From an uncultured Eubacteriales bacterium (GTDB taxonomy: Bacteria > Bacillota > Clostridia > Saccharofermentanales > Fastidiosipilaceae), in NCBI GenBank assembly GCA_902373515.1, contig CABKML010000014.1:1-38432 (forward strand): a DNA stretch of 38,432 nucleotides, written 5' to 3'. Position numbers and translations under genes: made by a program. Of this stretch, positions 7,483 to 13,336 are shown one piece after another (position 1 is the stretch's first letter; each line of letters opens with the position of its first letter). The notes beneath the pieces are model-generated. The model did not search any database. It was not told where the DNA came from and saw nothing but the letters and a program-made list of their open reading frames with translations.

Positions 7483-7722
7483 TTATTCGGCACTATGCAT
7501 ATAATAACGTAACCAGGCGACAGCTATAATCAACAGGAATAAAATTCCTAAAATTAAAAAGAGCAAATGATAGTTATTGCCGGTCAGCAGAAGTAAAATA
7601 CCGATAAACGCAACGATAAGCAATACACCCAGTAAAAAAAGGCCTAAAGCGCTGTGCAGCACTGTTGTGATTATTTTAGCAATATCGGCAGTTAAACTGC
7701 GTTTTTTAGTTCTTCTCGGCAT
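7483..7722 (-). CDS. Small two-helix membrane protein
   Basis: 79 residues starting MPRRTKKRSL at ATG 7722, with AAGGAGG 6 bases upstream. A basic N-terminus is followed by two hydrophobic segments (about residues 20-45 and 50-70) separated by GNNYH. The hairpin topology is inferred from hydropathy read by eye. I recognise no family. It begins 25 bases after the murD-type gene stop and probably shares its transcript, so a role linked to envelope synthesis is possible but unproven. A longer frame to 7821 overlaps the upstream gene and is not credible. Confidence 0.7.
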   Translation of the reverse strand: MPRRTKKRSLTADIAKIITTVLHSALGLFLLGVLLIVAFIGILLLLTGNNYHLLFLILGILFLLIIAVAWLRYYMHSAE

Positions 7723-7747
7723 ACAGCCTCCTTCAATTTCCGCAAAA

Positions 7748-9421
7748 TCACTTCGTCTTGGCACCACTTGCCGGCGCCTGCCGTTTAATCTCGGCGACGA
7801 AGCATCTACCCCGTTCTTCAAAATTTTTGTATGTATTATAGCTGGCTGCTGCCGGCGAAAGCAAAATGCCCTTACCCGGTGCTGTAATTTTATAGGCCAG
7901 ATTCACCGCTTCCGCCATATCCTTTGCCTGATAATATCGTTTCAATTCTGCGGCACTTGCGCCGACAGCCAATTGCGCCGTTAAGGTATGACCGGTAGTC
8001 GGCAAGCCTATAACATTATACTCATGCTGCTTAAGGAAATCGTACAACTCGGTATAATCCAAGCCCCGATCCAAACCGCCCAATATTATCGTGCGACACT
8101 GCGGTAATGCGGTCAACGCTTTTATTGCCGCCAAAGGAATTGTACAGATAGAATCATTATAAACAGGATGACCGCCGTATGTACCGACATATTGCAAGCG
8201 ATGTTCCAAACCGGTAAATTCCCGCAGGCAGCTGATAATATGCTCCTTTTGTTCCGCCTGAAATTCCGCCCAAAGCTCCGGCAACACCAAGCTACGGCCA
8301 GCTGCAATTTTTTGCTCGCAATAATAGGCAAAAGTTGCCATCACCGCTAAAACACTGTCCAGTTTCATATGCAATATCTGCAATTGAGCGGAAAATTGCA
8401 AAGTGCACTTATTCCATGAATTTTCCTCAAACGCAGCAGCGTTCGACTGCTCAGCGTTTTCGGAACAATTTTCTAAAGAAATACCGCTAAACGTCAATTC
8501 GTTTTTTTCGGCGGAAAAAGTAAAAATATAGGCCTTCTTTTTTAATTCCTGTCGTGGCAATACATCATAATATTTTTGTAAATTCGCCAAATCGTTCTGA
8601 TTACGACACAAGTAAAAAACATATTGTTCTTGCTGTAAAACCGGTACGGCACGTTGCAGTAAATTATCTTCATATGCCGGCAAAATCACCCATTGACGCC
8701 CTGCAGGTTGTCTGATCAGATTAATTTTGGATTGATAATATTCTTCCAGGTTGTGATAATGATCCAAATGCTCCGGATACAAGTTTGTCAACAAAGCCAC
8801 TTTAGCAGTATGGGTGGTAAATTCCAACTGATGGCAGGAAAGTTCCAAAGCGGCAACATCTTTGCCCAAATCAAAAATCCGACTGAAAGCAGCTATGCCT
8901 ATATTGCCCAACAACGCCGATTTCTGTTCAGCGCAATCAAGCAAATGGTAAAGCAGCGAAGTAGTTGTTGATTTACCTTTAGTCCCGGTAACAGCTACCG
9001 TTTGCTGACAGTATATTTGCAAAAACAAGTCAACCTGACAGGTTATTTCCGTTTGCGGCGCAATTTGCAGGCGTGGAGCGGAAAAGTAGTTTTCTGCTGT
9101 CGCTTTTGCTTCATAGACATAATTTTTACAACTGATTCCCGGGCTTTTAAGCACAAGATCAAACTGTGATAAGTCAGGCGGATAAGCCGCCGCGCTGTAA
9201 CTACTTACAGCTATACCGTAAGCTTCGGCTTTTTCCAAGCATTCCGCACATGGTTCGGGATTAAGGTCACTAACGGCTAACGTTTCAAGTTCCAGTTGCC
9301 GGAAGTTAGCGGCAAAAAAATCGAAGCTGGCCTTGCCCTCTCTCCCCAGTCCCCAGATAAGAACTTTTTTACCGGCAAAACGGCTATGTAAAGCAGCAAC
9401 AATTGTTTCTTTATTATTCAT
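7748..9421 (-). CDS. murD2: MurD-family ligase, probably UDP-MurNAc-L-Ala--L-glutamate ligase (MurD2 type)
   Basis: The protein is a Mur ligase of about 557 residues. The N-terminal Rossmann domain starts KKVLIWGLGREGKAS. The ATP loop is VAVTGTKGKSTTT (about 144-156). The central domain keeps LSCHQLEF and NLYPEHLDHY, and the C-terminal domain has HRLQYVG, YNDSICTIPLAAIKAL and ILGGLDRGLDYTELYDFL. The usual GxHNxxN motif is replaced by ILHMKLDS. Normal MurD adds D-Glu to UDP-MurNAc-L-Ala; the MurD2 form adds L-Glu, which MurL then inverts. The murL neighbour, overlapping by 8 bases, is why I prefer MurD2. I chose ATG 9421 (MNNKETIV), 6 bases after GAGG; ATG 9427 sits directly on that site. Substrate stereochemistry is inferred from context. 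Confidence 0.82.
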   Translation of the reverse strand: MNNKETIVAALHSRFAGKKVLIWGLGREGKASFDFFAANFRQLELETLAVSDLNPEPCAECLEKAEAYGIAVSSYSAAAYPPDLSQFDLVLKSPGISCKNYVYEAKATAENYFSAPRLQIAPQTEITCQVDLFLQIYCQQTVAVTGTKGKSTTTSLLYHLLDCAEQKSALLGNIGIAAFSRIFDLGKDVAALELSCHQLEFTTHTAKVALLTNLYPEHLDHYHNLEEYYQSKINLIRQPAGRQWVILPAYEDNLLQRAVPVLQQEQYVFYLCRNQNDLANLQKYYDVLPRQELKKKAYIFTFSAEKNELTFSGISLENCSENAEQSNAAAFEENSWNKCTLQFSAQLQILHMKLDSVLAVMATFAYYCEQKIAAGRSLVLPELWAEFQAEQKEHIISCLREFTGLEHRLQYVGTYGGHPVYNDSICTIPLAAIKALTALPQCRTIILGGLDRGLDYTELYDFLKQHEYNVIGLPTTGHTLTAQLAVGASAAELKRYYQAKDMAEAVNLAYKITAPGKGILLSPAAASYNTYKNFEERGRCFVAEIKRQAPASGAKTK

Positions 9422-10994
9422 GCTCATCCTCTAAGTTTTTCATTTTATTTTGTAATATTTCTTGAAATTCCGGGTTTAAGAACGGTGCCGGCTGTAATTT
9501 TTGCAAATCAGGTCCTGCATAAACATACTCTCCGCCCGTAAATGTAAGCAAGCTGCAACGTCCGGCAGCTATCCAAGTAGCTGCAGCCTGTAAAAGGCAG
9601 GGTAACTGTTGTTCGGTGCGATGATAGCGATTCAAAAGTTTGCAGACGGCATACGCCACTTCTTCTACCGTCCCGACGCATTCAAACGGTTTTACCGGGG
9701 TGACACCCAATAATCCTGCCATATCCGGCAATAAATTTTCATTTTGTAAGATATCGGCACCAAAGGCTGTCCGCATTTCCTGCGGTGTTAAATACACTGC
9801 CAGAATCAAGCTGACGAACAAGCATTTCGGGCAATTATTACACCACTTGTTGGCCTGTTCTTTGGAACCTAAGTTGCAGGAGCGGAAATATGGCAAATAG
9901 GCTTTATAATGGGAAAAAATCCGAGCAATAGCTATTTCCTGTAAAGGTCGAAGAAAACTGAAATACTCCGCCGCTGCTCCCAGATACAGGCAACTGTACG
10001 TGCGGAAAGAGCTTTCAAATGCTGCCGTCTTGGAATACTGATGATTTATTTCCGTGCCGGCAACAGTAGCGGCGTTGCTGGAAGCTTCATTGGACAGGGC
10101 TACATACGGTATACCGGCCAGATAAGCGGCAAACAGGCTGTAAAAAGCTACTATGCCCGAGAAAGGCGTATGGCCGTTCCAAAAATTCAGTTGATTTAAA
10201 GTGACTATTTTCCGATCCAGACGGCGTTGCACAAACAGGCAATGTTCCTCATCTATTCCGGCCAAAGCAATGGAATCTCGGCTTGCCCGCGTGGGATTAA
10301 TTGCAAAAGCGTAACGTTCCTTTTCCCGTAAAAGTTCCAAGGTCACAATAGAATCCTTGCCGCCGCCGACAGGAATAAGGACTTTTCTCGCAGCGGCAGT
10401 CACTTTTCCATTATTAACAGGTTCAGTCAAAGCAAAGTGCGACAAAGCGGTGACTTTGTGCCAAGAAGAATCAGGGAGATTCAAAGGACAGGAAATTTCA
10501 ACCTGTTCCGTCGGCGAATAAGTCCACAATTCTGCGGGATTTATCGAGATATTATTGCGATAAAGGAACTCCCCCAAGCCGTTAAAATACCAATCCTGCC
10601 AGGAGGCTGCAGCTGTTGTGGGAATAGGGGCTAAAGAGCAGACATAACGCAAAGGGCAGACGCTTTTCCAATAAGAAATGCTCTCCATCAAGCCTATTTG
10701 AAATAAAAATGTTTCTATTGCCGTAATGTTGTTAATTCTTAATCGGTCTGCGACTTTATGCGGCACAGTTATGGTGCAAGATGGCAAAAAATCTGTTAAA
10801 GTCGGTAAAGAAAAATGCCATTGACAAGTGATTTCCCACGTCTTTTCCGTGTGATTAATCTTGTAAATAAAGTCATGGTAAACAAACAGGGGAAAAAGCC
10901 GACGCAATGCCAAAAATTTGCTATTGCCGGTCAGATGCAGAGCCTCCGCCGTTATCGGACTTAAATTCATCGCCTCTCCCTGTAATTGCTCCAT
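9414..10994 (-). CDS. murL: MurL-type UDP-MurNAc-L-Ala-L-Glu epimerase
   Basis: The protein has 526 residues. A PP-loop, IPVGGGKDSIVTLELL (about 207-222), fits an ATP-dependent, adenylating enzyme. The family-like blocks FWNGHTPFSGIVAFYSLFAAYL, VALSNEASSNAATV and INHQYSKTAAFESSF follow. A CNNCPKC cluster (385-391) comes after that and could bind metal. MurL is known from Xanthomonas, where it converts the terminal L-Glu of UDP-MurNAc-L-Ala-L-Glu to D-Glu using ATP. The adjacent MurD-type ligase fits this pathway. The N-terminal 200 residues are less recognisable. The gene has its own strong promoter. Starts at 10994 (GGAGAG upstream) and at the ninth codon, also a Met with GGGAG upstream, are both possible. 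I identified it from motifs and context, not from a database search. Confidence 0.82.
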   Translation of the reverse strand: MEQLQGEAMNLSPITAEALHLTGNSKFLALRRLFPLFVYHDFIYKINHTEKTWEITCQWHFSLPTLTDFLPSCTITVPHKVADRLRINNITAIETFLFQIGLMESISYWKSVCPLRYVCSLAPIPTTAAASWQDWYFNGLGEFLYRNNISINPAELWTYSPTEQVEISCPLNLPDSSWHKVTALSHFALTEPVNNGKVTAAARKVLIPVGGGKDSIVTLELLREKERYAFAINPTRASRDSIALAGIDEEHCLFVQRRLDRKIVTLNQLNFWNGHTPFSGIVAFYSLFAAYLAGIPYVALSNEASSNAATVAGTEINHQYSKTAAFESSFRTYSCLYLGAAAEYFSFLRPLQEIAIARIFSHYKAYLPYFRSCNLGSKEQANKWCNNCPKCLFVSLILAVYLTPQEMRTAFGADILQNENLLPDMAGLLGVTPVKPFECVGTVEEVAYAVCKLLNRYHRTEQQLPCLLQAAATWIAAGRCSLLTFTGGEYVYAGPDLQKLQPAPFLNPEFQEILQNKMKNLEDEHE

Positions 10995-11033
10995 AAAACT
11001 ACTCTCCTAACTTCAGCGCGTTTGTCAAAATTC

Positions 11034-11061
11034 ATTATAATTCAATTGTTCCGCCTGTCAA
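11034..11061 (-). promoter_or_regulatory. Promoter of the murL-murD2 operon
   Basis: On the minus strand TTGACA (11056-11061) and TATAAT (11034-11039) are separated by 16 bases. Both hexamers match the consensus exactly. They lie 40 bases before the murL ATG. Confidence 0.85.
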
Positions 11062-11121
11062 AACTGCAACATTCATCTCTCGCCTTGAAGTCTGCGCCTT
11101 TCGGGCCATTTTCATTTGTGT

Positions 11122-11153
11122 TATACCGGGACATTATCATTTTTGACTCATAA
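11122..11153 (+). repeat. Left copy of a 32-nt inverted repeat (IS-end-like)
   Basis: This copy reads TATACCGGGACATTAT... and ends TTGACTCATAA. The reverse complement of 13272-13303 matches it at 30 of 32 positions, differing only at positions 17 and 22. Just left of it, GGGCCATTTTCATTTGTG (11103-11120) looks like a second, diverged copy of the same module. Stacked GGGACATT modules resemble the ends of IS21-family elements as I remember them. No transposase lies nearby. Confidence 0.8.
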
Positions 11154-11180
11154 AATTTTTCTTCTCGGCGAAAAAAAGTG

Positions 11181-11209
11181 TTGACAGGGAGCTGCGCTTT
11201 TGCTAACAT
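11181..11209 (+). promoter_or_regulatory. Promoter of the tRNA-Ile2/tRNA-Tyr operon
   Basis: TTGACA (11181-11186) and TAACAT (11204-11209) are separated by 17 bases, 19 bases before tRNA-Ile2. Confidence 0.85.
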
Positions 11210-11228
11210 ATCACTTGTCGCTATCAGC

Positions 11229-11302
11229 GGGCCTTTAGCTCAGTCGGTTAGAGCAGCCGGCTCATAACCGGTCGGTCCTGGGTTCGAGTCCCTGAGGGCC
11301 CA
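11229..11302 (+). tRNA. tRNA-Ile2(CAT), lysidine-type
   Basis: The acceptor GGGCCTT pairs with AGGGCCC and the discriminator is A. The anticodon arm is CCGGCTCATAACCGG. With CAT, the choices are elongator Met, initiator Met and Ile2. A paired G1-C72 argues against the initiator. The CTCATAA loop and GGxCCTTTAGCTCAG start match tRNA-Ile2 of Bacillus, read as AUA after TilS modification. Confidence 0.85.
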
Positions 11303-11319
11303 TTCACAATTTTATATTT

Positions 11320-11401
11320 GGGGAAGTTCCCGAGTGGCCAAAGGGGGCAGACTGTAAATCTGTTGTCTACGACTTCGATGGTTCGAATCCGTCCTTCCCC
11401 A
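11320..11401 (+). tRNA. tRNA-Tyr(GTA)
   Basis: A class II tRNA of 82 bases. The acceptor is GGGGAAG/CTTCCCC with discriminator A, and the anticodon loop CTGTAAA gives GTA. A long variable arm and a T arm with GTTCGAATC follow. It is cotranscribed with tRNA-Ile2. Confidence 0.94.
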
Positions 11402-11410
11402 TAGTTATTG

Positions 11411-11435
11411 AGACTCACTGTATGTGAGTCTTTTT
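11411..11435 (+). terminator. Terminator of the tRNA-Ile2/Tyr operon
   Basis: AGACTCAC and GTGAGTCT form an 8-bp stem with a 5-base loop. It is followed by a T-tract and starts 10 bases after tRNA-Tyr. Confidence 0.88.
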
Positions 11436-11493
11436 CTTTGTCTTTTTTTCATCGCTTAATTAGTCAAATTTGCCGCTTCCATTTTTACTACGC

Positions 11494-11527
11494 AAAAAAC
11501 GGCTCCAATGTTCAAGCATCGGAGCCA
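11494..11527 (-). terminator. Terminator of the LysM protein gene
   Basis: GGCTCC and GGAGCC pair, extended by ATG/CAT across one mismatch. On the minus strand six T follow. It lies about 40 bases after the stop at 11567. Confidence 0.85.
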
Positions 11528-11566
11528 TTTAGCGCTGCGCTTATTTTTATGGGAGTTTTGCCGTTT

Positions 11567-12733
11567 TTACGGACGTGGAATATATATAACCTGTTTATCG
11601 CGCAAATAGACGACATTCTTTCTTACCGTCAGTTTATTGGCACTGATAATCAAATCAATATAGTAATCGGGATTAACGGCAAAATTATCATATTCTCCGG
11701 CATAAGCACTTTGAGCAATAGCATAAATATTATCACTGATTTTTACAGCATAATACTTGCCGACAGTCGGAACTTTGCTGTTAGCCTTGGGTGAAGAAGA
11801 ATTTTGCACCAAATTATTAGGCACTTTGCGCGGTACGAACTTTTTAGTTCCGCTGACAGCAGGCTGCGTCTTTCCGGGTTTAGTGCTCGGCTTCAGTTTA
11901 TCCGTCTTTTTCGGCGCTGCAGTTGTCGTCTTAGCTTTACTTGCTGCAACTGTTTCCGTCACTTTGGCTGTTGTTTCCTCCGGTTTCTTGTCCGTCGACG
12001 TTTGCGCTTGCTCATTCAACGATTCCGTACTGCCCGCTATTTTGTTCAAAAGATCGGTAAAATGTTCTCCTTCTTCCTGCAACGCCTGTTTAACATGCGC
12101 TTGTAATACGGCAACATCGGTCAAACTCAATTGTATTTTTTCGGAACGTAAACCCGGTAAGCTCAAGCCCGGAGCCGGAACTTTTTGCAATTGCATACTT
12201 TCCTTCACTTTTTCCAAATTGCCATTGCCGGCAGATAAGCACGCGCCCAGTTCCTTTTTCAGTTCGTTATAGGCCGTCACATCGGCCGGACTTTGGAGAA
12301 TTTGTTTAACTGAATTTCGAACTTTGGAATCTGCAGTATTGAGTTCTTTATAGAATAACGGTATAACGCTCGCTGCTGTCAAATGTTCTACCTCAAGCGC
12401 TTGTTGATCGGACGTATCGGCAGTATCCTGCATCTGCAAAGTGCTGAATTTTTGCACAGATTGTGCCAAAGCCGCCTGCACCACAGCCTGTGCCTCACCT
12501 GTCGGCTTACCGTACAAAGCTTCTTTCGTTTCTGCGTCAAGGTAAGCTACCGCCTGAGAATTGTTCGTATTATAAGTGTTGATAAAATCGGAATAAAGAG
12601 CGGCATTTCTTTGTGAGCGGTAGATAAAAGCTGCTGCATATGCCGTTAAAACGATAATTAAAGCGATGATAGCCGCCAACAGCTTTTTCAAGCCGCTGAT
12701 ACGGATACGATTCAAGATTTGATCAAAACTCAT
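11567..12733 (-). CDS. Membrane-anchored LysM protein
   Basis: 388 residues. A short basic cytoplasmic start is followed by one membrane segment (about residues 17-38, LLAAIIALIIVLTAYAAAFIY). There is no signal peptidase site, so this looks like a type II anchor with the rest outside. Residues 40-230 are mostly helical. Residues 235-320 are a Thr/Lys/Pro-rich low-complexity linker that could span the wall. The C-terminus (about 325-388) resembles a LysM domain: YYAVKISDNIYAIAQSAY, then a variable middle, then DKQVIYIPRP. LysM domains bind GlcNAc-containing glycans such as peptidoglycan. AGAGG lies 8 bases before the ATG. No catalytic domain is visible, so it may be a wall-tethering or scaffold protein. 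The middle region is unrecognised. Confidence 0.8.
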   Translation of the reverse strand: MSFDQILNRIRISGLKKLLAAIIALIIVLTAYAAAFIYRSQRNAALYSDFINTYNTNNSQAVAYLDAETKEALYGKPTGEAQAVVQAALAQSVQKFSTLQMQDTADTSDQQALEVEHLTAASVIPLFYKELNTADSKVRNSVKQILQSPADVTAYNELKKELGACLSAGNGNLEKVKESMQLQKVPAPGLSLPGLRSEKIQLSLTDVAVLQAHVKQALQEEGEHFTDLLNKIAGSTESLNEQAQTSTDKKPEETTAKVTETVAASKAKTTTAAPKKTDKLKPSTKPGKTQPAVSGTKKFVPRKVPNNLVQNSSSPKANSKVPTVGKYYAVKISDNIYAIAQSAYAGEYDNFAVNPDYYIDLIISANKLTVRKNVVYLRDKQVIYIPRP

Positions 12734-12870
12734 GTGTCAACCTCTTTATTCCACATTTTGCTTTATATTAGCAGTTCAAGCTCGAAAATTAAAGTCAAAC
12801 TTTGTAACAGTCGGAGTAAGCGTTCAAATTCGCTGTTGCACGTGCCGCCTATAATTGTTTTCGGGCAAAG

Positions 12871-12895
12871 AAAAAGCACCGTATTCCTACGGTGC
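12871..12895 (-). terminator. Terminator of the His-Gln-Lys tRNA operon
   Basis: GCACCGTA and TACGGTGC form a perfect 8-bp stem with a 4-base loop on the minus strand, followed by TTTTTC. It starts 5 bases after tRNA-Lys. Confidence 0.88.
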
Positions 12896-12900
12896 TTAAG

Positions 12901-12973
12901 TGACCCATGAGGGACTTGAACCCTCGGCCCCTTGATTAAAAGTCAAGTGCTCTACCAACTGAGCTAATGGATC
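12901..12973 (-). tRNA. tRNA-Lys(TTT)
   Basis: The acceptor GATCCAT pairs with ATGGGTC (one T-G pair) and the discriminator is A. The anticodon loop CTTTTAA gives TTT, and the D arm is AGCTCAGTTGGTAGAGC. Confidence 0.92.
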
Positions 12974-12975
12974 GA

Positions 12976-13048
12976 CAGGGATGGCAGGACTCGAACCTGC
13001 GCATGCGGGAATCAAAACCCCGTGCCGTAACCGCTTGGCTACATCCCT
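12976..13048 (-). tRNA. tRNA-Gln(TTG)
   Basis: The acceptor is AGGGATG/CATCCCT with discriminator G. The anticodon loop TTTTGAT gives TTG. It lies 2 bases from tRNA-Lys in the same operon. Confidence 0.9.
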
Positions 13049-13055
13049 AAATAAG

Positions 13056-13131
13056 GGTGAGATATGGGAGTCGAACCCATGGCCTCCAGAGCCACAATCT
13101 GGCGCTATAACCAAACTTAGCTAATCCCACC
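13056..13131 (-). tRNA. tRNA-His(GTG)
   Basis: The anticodon loop TTGTGGC gives GTG. The extra 5' G (position -1) opposite C73, diagnostic of tRNA-His, is encoded. It is first in the operon. Confidence 0.92.
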
Positions 13132-13154
13132 GTATATTCGTGTGACAATTAGCA

Positions 13155-13183
13155 ATTGTAGCACTTAGTCATCTCAATGTCAA
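13155..13183 (-). promoter_or_regulatory. Promoter of the His-Gln-Lys tRNA operon
   Basis: On the minus strand TTGACA (13178-13183) and TACAAT (13155-13160) are separated by 17 bases, about 24 bases before tRNA-His. Confidence 0.85.
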
Positions 13184-13271
13184 GCAACAAAGCTAAGTCC
13201 AACCGAAGCTTTTACATTATAACCAAACTTTTTCATCTTGGCAAGTGCCATATATTAGTTGTGGCAAATAA

Positions 13272-13303
13272 TTATGAGTCACAAATTATAATGTCCCGGT
13301 ATA
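13272..13303 (-). repeat. Right copy of the 32-nt inverted repeat (IS-end-like)
   Basis: Read on the minus strand this begins TATACCGGGACATTATAA and ends GTGACTCATAA, matching 11122-11153 at 30 of 32 positions. The two copies point at each other and enclose 2.18 kb. Homology stops sharply on both sides. I see no target-site duplication. Confidence 0.8.
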
Positions 13304-13336
13304 GTACCCCCAAGCGGTTTTTACTCTACTTAAGGC

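Noticed and set aside
11757..12272. 171-codon plus-strand frame with hydrophobic, Cys-rich product
   Set aside because: It is the complement of the Thr/Lys/Pro-rich part of the LysM gene; biased codons on one strand create open frames on the other.
12896..13114. 72-codon minus-strand frame
   Set aside because: It runs through tRNA-Lys, tRNA-Gln and tRNA-His and is a translation of tRNA sequence.
11122..13303. Intact insertion sequence of about 2.2 kb
   Set aside because: Size and inverted ends fit, but the interior holds tRNAs and a LysM gene, with no transposase or helper ATPase and no target-site duplication.
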